A stretch of 47,562 nucleotides of DNA from Treponema zioleckii (lineage in GTDB: Bacteria; Spirochaetota; Spirochaetia; Treponematales; Treponemataceae): positions 1-47,562 of the forward strand of contig NZ_JPUF01000028.1 in the NCBI RefSeq assembly GCF_014737315.1. The letters are read 5' to 3'. The position numbers and the translations under genes were made by a program. This document shows positions 23,910 to 32,885 of this stretch, piece by piece; the first letter of the stretch is position 1; each line of letters opens with the position of its first letter. Under the pieces are notes generated by a model. That model was not told the origin of the DNA, did no database searches, and saw only the letters and a list, made by a program, of their open reading frames with translations.

Positions 23910-23992
23910 TTTATGAGTTTCATCTGACAGGTTTATGAGTTTCACATGATAGTTTTATGAGTTTAACCTGACAGGGCTTGCAAGTTTGGTCT
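23904..23992. repeat. 22-bp tandem repeat, three to four units
   Basis: Units at 23904, 23926 and 23948 read GACAGTTTTATGAGTTTCAT with minor changes; a fourth at 23970 is diverged. The array starts in the terminal ATGACAG of the dispersed repeat, as at 7916. Confidence 0.7.
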
Positions 23993-24053
23993 GATCGGGT
24001 ATGTGATTTTGGCATGGGAAAACGCAACTAAGGGATGAAAAGTGGAAAACGAT

Positions 24054-24076
24054 CCCCCTGAACTAATTTCAGGGGG
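24054..24076. promoter_or_regulatory. Hairpin in the LuxR-type gene leader
   Basis: CCCCCTGAA (24054-24062) pairs perfectly with TTCAGGGGG (24068-24076) over a 5-nt loop, about 50 nt before the ATG at 24127. No T-run follows, so it may be an operator or a translation-control hairpin rather than a terminator. Confidence 0.45.
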
Positions 24077-24126
24077 AACTTTAAATTATTGGTAAATAAA
24101 AATCTAAAAAAAAAGGAAGAGAAAAT

Positions 24127-25530
24127 ATGCAAAATGAAAAACCAACGCCAAAAGATTTATGTGACCGACTGACTAATTTTTGCAAAACTTATTTTCTCAT
24201 CGATTCACGGAACGACAAACAATTTTACTATGCCCTTACTGATGCGGAGCTAAAAGAATTTCCACTTGCGAAATGCGGGATTTTTTTGAATCTCGTGATG
24301 GACGGGGAACTTGAAAAGGCATGGGACGTAGTGAACAGTTTTAAGGGTACGCTGGTTTTTCAGTTCCTGTCATTGGTGCATCCGCAAATTGCGCTCGTGG
24401 ATTTTATAAAAATACTCAATGAGCTAAAAGTAAAGTCCTATCCCAACAGTCGGGTTCTCTTAACCGCCGGACGGCCATTCCTTATGAACGGAGTTTACGA
24501 TTTTACGCCGCTCTTTCCATTCTTGCTCCGAAAAAAGGAGCTTTTTATTGACGGCATTTCTTATCTTTACGAAAAAGAACTGGCTCCATCAATCTACAAT
24601 CTTTGTCTTGCAGAATATTACTACCAAAAAAACGAGCTTTTGAACGCGGAAGTTTTTGTAAGCAAGACGATAAAAGAATTTGACACCGCGAGCCAACGAA
24701 GGCTTTTGTTCGTTGCGTTGTACTTGCAGTCAAAAATTCTGATTGCGAACGGCAAGAATATTTCGGACGGCGGCTACATAAAGCAAATCCGGCAGTTCGT
24801 AAAGGAAGAAGGCGAACTTGAATTTTCGAATAATCTGGACGCTGCGGAAGCGATGCTTGCTTTTTACGATGAAGGCGGAGTCAATCTGATAAGTTCAGAA
24901 TTCCTAAAAAGCAAGGCGCCTGACGAATTTGCAAATTTCAGTATGCTCGACACGTACAGCTACATGGTAAAAATCCGTTGTTACATCGTCAGCAAAAAAT
25001 TCACCGCGACAATCGCGCTCGCAGAAAAACTTCGCCCGCTTTTGCACGAAGGGCACCGTCAAATGGATTTGTGCGAGCTGGATTTGCTTCTTTCAATCTG
25101 CTTTTACCGCTCGAACGAAAAGGAACTTTGTTTTGCGGCATTGGAGCGGGCCTTAAAAATTGCAAAACGCCGTGGATTCTACAGACTCGTGGCTGACGAG
25201 GGAGAAGCAATCTTTCATATTCTTGTGGAATACGCGAACGAAAAGGGCGAGTCCCCGTTTTTGATGCAAGTCCTGGAAATGGCGAGAAACATGGCGATTC
25301 ATCATCCTTTGTATTTAAAGCCGGTTTTCAAAAAAAACACGACGTTCACGAATACAGAAATGGAAGTCTTAAAACTTTTGGAGCACGGAAAATCAAAAGA
25401 AGAGATTTCGCAGTATCTTTTTGTGAGCGTGAATACCGTAAAATTTCATCTAAAAAATATCTACTCAAAGCTGGAATCAAAATCCGCGCACCAAGCGGTT
25501 TGGGAAGCGCGTGTTCTCGGTGTTATTTAA
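24127..25530 (+). CDS. LuxR-family regulator with helical N-terminal domain
   Basis: A 467-residue protein. The C-terminal 60 residues form a LuxR/GerE helix-turn-helix (FTNTEMEVLKLLEHGKSKEE, then ISQYLFVSVNTVKFHLKNIY). The preceding ~400 residues are alpha-helical with TPR/MalT-like character (paired aromatic and Ala positions) and lack a Walker A motif, so this is not a full MalT/LAL ATPase. It probably senses a ligand or protein partner through the helical scaffold and regulates nearby genes; the secreted protein 66 bases downstream on the same strand is a candidate target or co-transcribed partner (inference). GGAAGAG precedes the start. Confidence 0.8.
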   Translation: MQNEKPTPKDLCDRLTNFCKTYFLIDSRNDKQFYYALTDAELKEFPLAKCGIFLNLVMDGELEKAWDVVNSFKGTLVFQFLSLVHPQIALVDFIKILNELKVKSYPNSRVLLTAGRPFLMNGVYDFTPLFPFLLRKKELFIDGISYLYEKELAPSIYNLCLAEYYYQKNELLNAEVFVSKTIKEFDTASQRRLLFVALYLQSKILIANGKNISDGGYIKQIRQFVKEEGELEFSNNLDAAEAMLAFYDEGGVNLISSEFLKSKAPDEFANFSMLDTYSYMVKIRCYIVSKKFTATIALAEKLRPLLHEGHRQMDLCELDLLLSICFYRSNEKELCFAALERALKIAKRRGFYRLVADEGEAIFHILVEYANEKGESPFLMQVLEMARNMAIHHPLYLKPVFKKNTTFTNTEMEVLKLLEHGKSKEEISQYLFVSVNTVKFHLKNIYSKLESKSAHQAVWEARVLGVI

Positions 25531-25596
25531 GGGGACTCGAAAAAAATCACTTTTTGGGGTAAGTTTAAAACTTAAAAGGTGAAAGAAAAATAGAAT

Positions 25597-27063
25597 ATGA
25601 ATTTTTTTAGAAGTTTTTTTGTGCTTTTTATTTTTGAACTTTGTTTTGTTGAAGCAAGTGCGCTTACCCCTAAAAAAATCTGTCAAATCGAGAAAAATGC
25701 GACTTTCGTGGGGCTTGTCGATAAAAAAATCGTTTACACGTATCGGGACAGCGATGAATCATTTTATACAGTGTTCGGAAAAACTAAATTCGGTCCGTTC
25801 GAGAGGGCCGAAAATATCGTTTTTTCAGCCTCGTGCAAGGATTTTGCGCAGTTCGTCGTAAAAAACAAAAAACAGCACATTCTGACTAAAAAAGGCCTTT
25901 CGGAGCCTTATGAGCATATTTCATTCTTGCATTTTTCTAACGATGAAAAAAAATTCGCCTATTCATTCAAAAAAGATGGAAAAAGTTTTCTTACCGACGG
26001 AATCTCCACTTACGGTCCGTTTTTAGCCGATGCTGAGTATTCTGTTACGTTTGATTATTCACCTAACGAAAACAAGATTATTTTTGCAGTTTACGAAGAT
26101 TTTCCGGCCGGCGCGCCGTATCATTTCAACTCGGATGCAAAATCCGCAAGGCTGTTTGTTGACGGCTCTGAAGTAAAAGGCCTTTCGTCATTTTCGTCGC
26201 CTATTGTTTATCAGCAAGGAAATCATTGCGTTTACAAGTGTTCGGTAGAAGGAAGTGAGGAGAGTGGAGACGACCAAAGCTATATGGTAATCGACGGAAA
26301 ACGCTTCGGTCCCTACGATTCTATTGATGGATTTGCAAACTTTTCTGCGGACGGAAAGAACTTTGTTTTTACTGCAACTGTTGATGATGAAAACTATGTT
26401 GTACTTAAAGACAAAAAAATCGGGCCGTTCGAAAGCGAGATTCTCTCCGCTGGATTTGTTCCCGGAACGAACGACGTTTATTTTGTTTCAAGCGAGTTGT
26501 TTGACGGCATAAAACTTCACATTCTTGGGGAAACAAAAGAAAAAGTCATAAATCTTCTTGATGATTTTTTGGAACAGCTTGGTAAATTGGACGGCCCAGA
26601 CATTGAACGCTTCAAGATGCTTTTTTACTTTGAGTCAGTTGTTTTTCAAATTGACGGCTCAAGGGATTTTGCCTGCATTTTTAGCAACGATTCAGAAAAG
26701 TTCATTCTCTGGAAAAACAAGCTGTTCGGTCCGTTTCACAAAATGAACAAATATGATTCATTGGAAAATGTTTCTGTTTTGTGGGCTGCAATGTGGAAAG
26801 AAAAAGGTCATTTTCCTTATGTTGTAAAAAATTCTGCCGACGGCAAGTATCACATTTTTATTGATGAAAAAGAGGTTGCCGCGGTAGAATCCTATAATTT
26901 TTATGTGAACTGGTGGTTCTCCCAGAATTTATTCGCTTACAAGAACGAACTTGGCTTACAGTGCATTTATATTTCAGGAAAAACTTACCTTGGAAGCGTA
27001 ATAGATTTTTCGTCCGTAATTTATCTTGACGACGGAATCGTTTACGAGCTTAAATTAGAATAG
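25597..27063 (+). CDS. Secreted beta-propeller-like protein of unknown function
   Basis: 488 residues starting with a hydrophobic signal sequence (MNFFRSFFVLFIFELCFVEA). The body is a series of short beta repeats with a recurring (F/Y/I)-G-P-(F/Y) motif (KFGPFERA, TYGPFLAD, RFGPYDSI, KIGPFESE, LFGPFHKM), each followed by a sentence like VFSASCKDFAQFV or ANFSADGKNFVFT, which is the pattern of WD40/PD40 (TolB-like) propeller blades. I recognise no enzymatic motif. The ribosome binding site is weak (AAGGTG well upstream). Position directly behind the LuxR-type gene suggests co-expression. Confidence 0.65.
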   Translation: MNFFRSFFVLFIFELCFVEASALTPKKICQIEKNATFVGLVDKKIVYTYRDSDESFYTVFGKTKFGPFERAENIVFSASCKDFAQFVVKNKKQHILTKKGLSEPYEHISFLHFSNDEKKFAYSFKKDGKSFLTDGISTYGPFLADAEYSVTFDYSPNENKIIFAVYEDFPAGAPYHFNSDAKSARLFVDGSEVKGLSSFSSPIVYQQGNHCVYKCSVEGSEESGDDQSYMVIDGKRFGPYDSIDGFANFSADGKNFVFTATVDDENYVVLKDKKIGPFESEILSAGFVPGTNDVYFVSSELFDGIKLHILGETKEKVINLLDDFLEQLGKLDGPDIERFKMLFYFESVVFQIDGSRDFACIFSNDSEKFILWKNKLFGPFHKMNKYDSLENVSVLWAAMWKEKGHFPYVVKNSADGKYHIFIDEKEVAAVESYNFYVNWWFSQNLFAYKNELGLQCIYISGKTYLGSVIDFSSVIYLDDGIVYELKLE

Positions 27064-27087
27064 ATTTGGACTAGTTTGGAAACATTG

Positions 27088-27129
27088 AAAAAACTTGTCA
27101 TTGTCATTACTAATTACTGTCTGTGACAA
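27088..27129 (-). terminator. Possible terminator of the solute-binding lipoprotein gene
   Basis: On the minus strand TTGTCA (27129-27124) can pair with TGACAA (27100-27095), followed by GTTTTTT. The stem is short and the loop long, so this is a weak call. Confidence 0.35.
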
Positions 27130-27137
27130 ATCTGCGC

Positions 27138-28397
27138 TTATCTGTATTTATCTGCGTCAGAAAGTTGAAGTTTTTCGAGTTCCATTTGGGCTTGTGTCAG
27201 GCCGTTTGAGATGGAAATTTCGCCGTTTATGATTCTTCGCATGTGAGTGCCCAAAATCGTGTAGAATTGAGGCCAGGTTTGCATTACTGGGCGGTAAATG
27301 CCGTTTTCGAGGGCTTCACGAACTGCGTTGTATTGCGGGAATTTTTTTAGAATTGCTTCGTCAGACAAACTCGAATATCTGCACGGAACACCGCCGTATT
27401 CAACAGTCGTTTTTTGAACGTCTTTGTCCATAAGATATTTTAAAAGCTGAATTGCATAATTTTTTTTGGTACTTTTCTGCGGAATGCCGACTGCCCAAAT
27501 TCCATAGATGTTTGAATTGTAAACCGGCAAATCCGAATGGAACTTTCCGGAAAACGCAATGTAATCCATTGAAGAATTTTTTGTGGGCGTGTACCAGCCC
27601 GGCCAGCCGATTCCGATTGCGGCGGATTTGTTTGCAATCGCTGCGATTAAGTCCTCTTTTTTTGCGGCGCGACCAGTTTTTAGCAAATCCATGTAGCTTT
27701 CCATGGCATCAGAAAAGCCAATCGTGTTTATCGTCGGAAAGTTGTTTTTGTCCACGACCCATGCACCGCGGGAGGCAAGAATCGGCAAAAAATCAACTAC
27801 GATATTGTTGTTCGTGTCGCCGCGGTACATAAATCCCAAATTGTGCCTTTTTTTCTGAAATCTGCAGATTTTTAGGATGTCATCTAGAGAATCAATTTCT
27901 TCGGGCTTAAAACCTGCCTCTTTTATCATAATTTTGTTGTACAGAATAACCGTAACGTTTCCGTAATACGGTGCCAGATACAGCGAGCCATTGTGATAGC
28001 AAATTGTTTTGGTCGCAGGAATTATGTCATCGTCAAGCTCGTAGTCAAGCTCGCTCAGGTTTGCGAGAATCCCGTCCGCGGTGAATTCCGCCATCCATGA
28101 GCCGTCAACCATGCAAAAATCATATTTGTTTTCGCTGTCTTCGGTAATTGCCGAATGCAAAGCGTCTTCGCCGAATTCAAGGACGTTGCAGTGAATTTTG
28201 TGGGTCTGCTCGAATTCTGGAATGCATTTTTTTATTACGTCAGAATACGTTCCCGAACGCAGCGCAAGCGTAATTTCGCCCTTAAAATCCGAGAGCGGAA
28301 TATTTTGACGTACAGAATTCTTTGTGCACGAAGAAAAAATCAGCAGTGGTGCCAGAAAGAGAAAAATATTTTTTAGGTGCCCAAAAATCAACTTCAT
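27138..28397 (-). CDS. Extracellular solute-binding lipoprotein (ABC family 1, sugar type)
   Basis: 419 residues when started at the ATG at 28397, which has AGGA 6 nt upstream; 16 extra upstream codons run into a dispersed repeat and are rejected. The signal sequence MKLIFGHLKNIFLFLAPLLI ends in FSSC, a lipobox. The mature part has features of SBP_bac_1 proteins: ITLALRSGTYSDVIKKCIPE, LAPYYGNVTVILYNKIMIKE, AIGIGWPGW, and the C-terminal AIQLLKYLMDKDVQKT. It should capture a sugar or oligosaccharide outside the cytoplasmic membrane for an ABC importer. No permease or ATPase gene is adjacent, so it is an orphan binding protein here; partner genes must lie elsewhere, or it serves a sensory role. 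Confidence 0.85.
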   Translation of the reverse strand: MKLIFGHLKNIFLFLAPLLIFSSCTKNSVRQNIPLSDFKGEITLALRSGTYSDVIKKCIPEFEQTHKIHCNVLEFGEDALHSAITEDSENKYDFCMVDGSWMAEFTADGILANLSELDYELDDDIIPATKTICYHNGSLYLAPYYGNVTVILYNKIMIKEAGFKPEEIDSLDDILKICRFQKKRHNLGFMYRGDTNNNIVVDFLPILASRGAWVVDKNNFPTINTIGFSDAMESYMDLLKTGRAAKKEDLIAAIANKSAAIGIGWPGWYTPTKNSSMDYIAFSGKFHSDLPVYNSNIYGIWAVGIPQKSTKKNYAIQLLKYLMDKDVQKTTVEYGGVPCRYSSLSDEAILKKFPQYNAVREALENGIYRPVMQTWPQFYTILGTHMRRIINGEISISNGLTQAQMELEKLQLSDADKYR

Positions 28398-28438
28398 AAA
28401 CATTCCTATTTTTTTAGAGGTCGTTTTAAAATTCCTTT

Positions 28439-28508
28439 TTGTCATGCTGAATTTAGTTCAGCATCTACACGGTGTAGTTCAGAGATTCCGAAACAAGTTC
28501 GGAATGAC
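28439..28508. repeat. Dispersed palindromic repeat, full copy
   Basis: TTGTCATGCTGAATTTAGTT ... CAAGTTCGGAATGAC, with two stems (CTGAA..TTCAG and ATTCCGAA..TTCGGAAT). It lies between the solute-binding protein gene and the HD-GYP-like gene. Confidence 0.7.
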
Positions 28509-28514
28509 GAAAAT

Positions 28515-29462
28515 CTACCAGCGAAAATCGCCGACTTGATATTTTTGCATTCGCTTTTTTACGTCTTCCATGCAGCCAACGATTTTGCTTTTTGGAATCG
28601 TGCAGAACAAGTCAACCAGTTCCGTGTCAAGCTGAGTGCCTCTTACAAGTTTTAATTCCTCTATCGCGCTTTCGTGCGTCAGGCTTGCCCTGTAGGAACG
28701 GTCCATCGTGATTGCCGAATAAGTGTCCGCAAGTGCAAGTATTCTTGAAACCAGCGGAATGTCCTTGCCCGCAAGACGATAGTAACCTTGCCCGTCCACG
28801 CGTTCGTGGTGATATTTTATCCACGTTGCGACTTCCCAGAATGATTTGTGCGTGGACAAAATTTCCACACAAATTTCCGGGTGACGCTGAATGAGCGACC
28901 TTTCGGACGGCAAGAGTTTTCCTTTTTTGTCGATTATTTCGCGCGGAATGCCGAGCTTACCGATGTCGAGCAATATTGCCGCGTACTGGAGATTCGCCGG
29001 GTTGATTTTTCCGCGGTCAAGCAACGGCAAATAATCATAAATCAGCATCGCAAGGTTCTGAACGTGCAGCGAGTGACCGTCAAGATTCAGGTCTCCGGCT
29101 TCAATTACTCCGACGAGGGTTTCAAGAATTTCCATTGTGCCGGCACTCATTCCGTTTATCTGAAAAAGCCCCCAAAGAAGCATGAGCGTAAAAATCGCGG
29201 CGATGCTGAACATTGGAAGTGCATACAATTCAGAAATCTCTTCGTTCTTAAAAATGTACAGCGACAGTGCCAAAAAAAACAGTTCCAAACTCAGGACTAT
29301 TGAATCGACAACGGTTTTTCCAAAATATGATTTATGAATCGCATCGTTCCGCAGAATGAGAAAGTAAAAATACAAAAATGAATCCAGCAGAATAAGTGCA
29401 ATTGCGGTGACCAAAAGATATTCGGCAGAAACCCGTGAATAGAAATATTTTAAGTGTTCCAT
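28515..29462 (-). CDS. Membrane HD-GYP-like protein with degenerate active site
   Basis: 315 residues. Three hydrophobic segments (about 15-37, 50-70, 82-102) precede an HD-GYP-type domain. Family landmarks are present (H130, GKLGIP, HHER at 218-221, DGQGY, ILALADTYSAIT) but two defining motifs are altered: the HD pair is LD (L165-D166 in LLDIGK) and GYP is GYY (226-228). HD-GYP enzymes hydrolyse c-di-GMP using metals held by the HD histidine, so catalytic activity is doubtful; a binding or sensory role is possible. Its ATG overlaps the stop of the GGDEF gene upstream (TAATG), so the two are translationally coupled. Opposing enzymes made together would be typical, which makes the degeneration notable. 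Confidence 0.8.
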   Translation of the reverse strand: MEHLKYFYSRVSAEYLLVTAIALILLDSFLYFYFLILRNDAIHKSYFGKTVVDSIVLSLELFFLALSLYIFKNEEISELYALPMFSIAAIFTLMLLWGLFQINGMSAGTMEILETLVGVIEAGDLNLDGHSLHVQNLAMLIYDYLPLLDRGKINPANLQYAAILLDIGKLGIPREIIDKKGKLLPSERSLIQRHPEICVEILSTHKSFWEVATWIKYHHERVDGQGYYRLAGKDIPLVSRILALADTYSAITMDRSYRASLTHESAIEELKLVRGTQLDTELVDLFCTIPKSKIVGCMEDVKKRMQKYQVGDFRW

Positions 29463-30655
29463 TATTCTGCCTCTCTTATATCTTTTTTTGAAAAATAAAT
29501 CTGATTCTTTCCGCTCCGCTTTGCCTCGTAAAGCGCGTCGTCTGCCATTTTGTAAGCCACATCAATGTCTTTTACGTTTGCAAAAACTTCAACAACTCCC
29601 ACAGAAGCCCGAATTCCTGCCACGGAATCAAAACTTGTGGCATTCAGTTTTTCAAGGATTTCTTTTAGCTTTGCCGTCAGTTCTTCACGGTCTTTTTTGC
29701 CGCGAAGCATCAGGATAAATTCATCGCCGCCTAGCCGACCTGCAAAGTCAAAAGGTTGGTTCAAATTCCAGGAAGAAATATTTTTGTCAACAATATCGAT
29801 TCTAAGGCATTCCATAATCGTTTTGCCAACAACCTGAATAACTTTGTCGCCCATTTGATGTCCAAGCGTGTCGTTAATCTGCTTAAATCCGTCCAAATCG
29901 ATTATGCAGAGCGCCAGAATTCCTTCAGACTTGATTTTTAGGACTTCTTCCGCAATCGAAAAAAATCTTCCTCTGTTCAAAAGTCCTGTGAGCGAGTCAA
30001 AACTCGATTTTATTTCAAGTTTTCTCTGAATCTCCAGGTCTTGCTGGTAAAGGACGAACTGGGCAATCCTCATTCTTTGGAATGAGTAATGCAGCAGAAT
30101 CGAGAGCATGAGGACTACGAGAACGTTATAAGTGTCGTGATAGGCGATTGAGAAAGTTTTGTAGGAATACGAGGTAAAAATAAAGATTCCCGTTCCCGCA
30201 ATGGAAATCAAAATCATTATGTACATGCTTCCGACGTAGGAAAGCGAGGTGAGAAGCAAAAGCACTAAAAACATTGTTGCCGGCATGTAGGGCTGTGCGA
30301 TTGACGAAAGAATCCCGTAGATTAGCAGCATGAAAATGCTTGAAAGCACCGCAAAATAGATGTGCTTGTCAACGCTCTTTGGAAAAAAAAGAACCCAAAC
30401 CCCGAACATCAGGCTTACCAGCATAAAAGCTGAGTAAAAGGGAATTCGTTCTTCGTTCACACCAAAAAGATTCAGATACGAGAAAACAAGGTACACAAAA
30501 TTCATTAGAAAAAACCAGGATGTGAGAATCGAAATGTGTTTTCTGTCTGTGGAACGAATCATTTCGGCGCAAGCCTTGTATGACTCGCGAGAATATCCGT
30601 AAAAATTAAAACTTAATCGCGTCAACTCTTTTTTCCTGTACTGTGAAGGCTCCAA
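29462..30655 (-). CDS. Membrane diguanylate cyclase (GGDEF)
   Basis: 397 residues with about six membrane helices (roughly 41-64, 72-91, 99-120, 126-145, 146-163, 175-192) followed by a GGDEF domain. DSLTGLLNRGRFF, IIDLDGFKQINDTLGHQMGD and the intact active loop RLGGDEF (GGDEF at 309-313) indicate a functional enzyme making c-di-GMP from two GTP. The RxxD inhibitory site normally five residues before GGDEF is not present (PFDFAGRL), so product inhibition may be absent. The N-terminal membrane region resembles no sensor I can name. It is first in a two-gene unit with the HD-GYP-like gene. Confidence 0.9.
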   Translation of the reverse strand: MEPSQYRKKELTRLSFNFYGYSRESYKACAEMIRSTDRKHISILTSWFFLMNFVYLVFSYLNLFGVNEERIPFYSAFMLVSLMFGVWVLFFPKSVDKHIYFAVLSSIFMLLIYGILSSIAQPYMPATMFLVLLLLTSLSYVGSMYIMILISIAGTGIFIFTSYSYKTFSIAYHDTYNVLVVLMLSILLHYSFQRMRIAQFVLYQQDLEIQRKLEIKSSFDSLTGLLNRGRFFSIAEEVLKIKSEGILALCIIDLDGFKQINDTLGHQMGDKVIQVVGKTIMECLRIDIVDKNISSWNLNQPFDFAGRLGGDEFILMLRGKKDREELTAKLKEILEKLNATSFDSVAGIRASVGVVEVFANVKDIDVAYKMADDALYEAKRSGKNQIYFSKKDIREAE

Positions 30656-30840
30656 AGATTTTACCTTTAGAGAATCTTAAATAAAAACCTTTCTTGATTT
30701 TAATACATTTTTCAGAATTCGCAATGATTTTTAGCCTGAGAGACAACTCTTTGTCAACTCTCCGTGTTATGGGCAAGTGGACTAAAAAAAATTGTCTGCA
30801 TCTGCAATTTTTTTATAATGCGGAAGAACTGGCATGAAGT

Positions 30841-30870
30841 TGCAGATGCTGAATCAAGTTTAGCATGACA
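30841..30870. repeat. Dispersed repeat, half copy
   Basis: TGCAGATGCTGAATCAAGTT followed by TAGCATGACA is the hairpin half of the dispersed repeat family. Confidence 0.5.
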
Positions 30871-30952
30871 ATATTTTTAAGTGGCGTAGCGGACGGCAGA
30901 GCAGATTCTTTGCGATGAGTTTAAAATAATGGCGTTTGCTCAAAAGCTCCTT

Positions 30953-30958
30953 TATAAT
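30953..30958 (+). promoter_or_regulatory. Candidate -10 box for the GGDEF/EAL gene
   Basis: TATAAT ends 28 nt before the ATG at 30987, with AGGAG at 30977-30981 in between. The -35 (about TGGCGT) is poor, so activation or an alternative promoter further upstream is possible. Confidence 0.4.
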
Positions 30959-30986
30959 AATAAAATAGACTTAATAGGAGTTTACG

Positions 30987-32885
30987 ATGTGGAATTACAG
31001 TTTTATTGTTCCGAACTGCTTTGGGCTTATAACCTTTCTGTTTTTTTATTTGATGAAGCCACGCCTTGAAGTACGAATTCACAACGCATTCATAAACACA
31101 GTCGTTACCGAAATTGCGCTCGTAATAATCGACCCGATTTCTTCATATCTTCTTGAGCACATAAATTCTATTCCGATTTTGATATTGAACTTTGCGAATG
31201 TGTGTTTCTTTGTGCTTTTTATTTTGAGAACGTATCTTTTCTTTGCGCTTTCTTGCGCAATCGCTAAATTCAAAATCGAAAAAAACAAAGTGATAATGAT
31301 TCTCGCGTTGACGGTTTTTTCGCTGGGAATTTTGCTTTCGCTCTCAAATGTTTTCTTTTCTCCGATTTTTAAAATCACCAAAAGCGGATATTCCCGGGGC
31401 TTTTTGTACAACATCATTTATGTTATTGCTTTCTTCTATATATTTATGTCTTTTGGGGTAGTGTTTTTAAAACGAAAAAAAATTGCTTTTTGGCGCGTTG
31501 CGACTGTCGTTTTGAGCAATCTGATTTTGTTGGGCGGTTACGTTATACGAAAAGTTTTTCCGTCCTATTTGGTCATGGACAGCTTTTGCTTGATTGTAAT
31601 CATCATAAACTATGCGGCAATCGACAATTTTACTTTCCACCTGGAAGGTCGGACCGGCGTGTTCAACAGCAAGGCTCTGGTTGATTTTCTCGAAGAAAGG
31701 GAAGGCTCATCCGTAAAACTGATTATGGGAATTGGAATAAATAATTACGGAGAAATGCGCGAGATTTTCGGAACGATGAGCATGGACATGGGAATCCACA
31801 TGATAGGTCAATATCTTAAAAAGACTTATCCGTTGCTCACGGTTTTTTATGTAAGCGGAGGAATGTTCATATTGGTGGGGGAGAACGGTATGGTTTACGA
31901 GTCTCTCAAAAATGATATTGCCGAAAGGTTCAAAAAGCCGTGAAAAACCGAAGAATCGTCCGAGCTTACGTTGGAAGTTAGGTTTGGTTACATTGAAAGA
32001 AACTTAAAAATAACGGATGCCGAATTGCTTGTAAAAGGATTGATTTCGGCACTCACGCAGGTGGAATCGATTAACAATGAAAGCGTAAAAGTTACGGCCG
32101 CGACAATCAAAAATATTGCGACAAAAACCGAAATTAAAAGGGCAGTGGAATACGCCGTGGAGCACAACACCGCAGAGCTTTTTTTGCAGCCAATCGTCAA
32201 CGCAACGACGCATGAATTGGTTGGTGCGGAGGCTCTGGCAAGAATCAGGAACAAGGACAACGAACTCATTCCGCCGGGACTTTTTATTCCTGTTGCGGAG
32301 CGGAACGGAAGAATCAACTCGCTGGGAAAGCAGATGTTTGAAAAGTCGTGTGCGTTTATAAAAAATCACGATATAGATTCAATGGGAATTTCGTGGCTGA
32401 ACGTGAATCTTTCGCCGGTGCAGTTTTTGAGCAGTTCGCTTAACGAGAGTTTTTCTACGATATTGCAGTTGCACGAAATTAGTGCAGAAAAATTGCACCT
32501 TGAGCTTACGGAGGAGGCGATGATTGATTATACGCTTCTTCAGCATCATATTCAGGACATGAAGGAAACGGGATTCAGTTTTGTTCTGGATGATTACGGA
32601 AGCGGATATTCGAACGTTTCCCGACTAAAAAGCGGGCCATTTGTCAACGTAAAACTTGATATGTCAATCGTGTGGGATTATTTTAAAACCAAAGACGAAA
32701 TTTTGCCGACTCTCGTGCAAGCTTTTAAGCGCATGAAATTTTCGGTCACAGCCGAGGGAATTGAATCCGAAGAGATGGCAAATGCCATGAGGGACATCGG
32801 CTGTGATTATCTGCAGGGCTTTTATTTTTCAAAGCCGCTTCCAGCCGATGAGTTTGCCGCAAAATACGGCAAACAAAAAAGTTAG
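30987..32885 (+). pseudogene. GGDEF/EAL protein gene interrupted by one in-frame TGA
   Basis: Two open stretches (30987-31940 and 31944-32885) are in the same frame, separated only by TGA at 31941-31943 (codon 319, context RFKKP-stop-KTEE). Reading the codon as TGG (Trp) gives a continuous 632-residue protein: about seven membrane helices, a degenerate GGDEF domain (SGGMF in place of GGDEF) and a C-terminal EAL domain. The EAL part keeps the catalytic landmarks EAL (residues 415-417), NLSPVQF, ELTEEAM, DDYGSGYS, VKLDMS and AEGIES with LQGFYFSKP, so it would be a c-di-GMP phosphodiesterase if made. A TTG at 31971 could start the EAL part, but no clear ribosome binding site precedes it. The end overlaps the convergent phosphatase gene by 4 bp. 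Confidence 0.85.

Larger units (their letters stand above)
30656..30986. other. Divergent intergenic region in the c-di-GMP locus
   Basis: 330 bases between the GGDEF gene and the GGDEF/EAL gene. Contains a half copy of the dispersed repeat (30841-30870), a possible plus-strand promoter TTGTCT-16-TATAAT near 30791-30818, and a -10 box close to the downstream gene (30953-30958). No coding sequence is seen. Confidence 0.5.

Noticed and set aside
28398-28445. 16-codon upstream extension of the solute-binding protein
   Set aside because: It reaches into the dispersed repeat at 28439, and the start at 28397 has a proper ribosome binding site and signal peptide.
31941-31943. TGA as selenocysteine codon
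   Set aside because: No reason for selenocysteine at this place in an EAL protein, no obvious SECIS-like hairpin directly after it, and Trp fits the local sequence.
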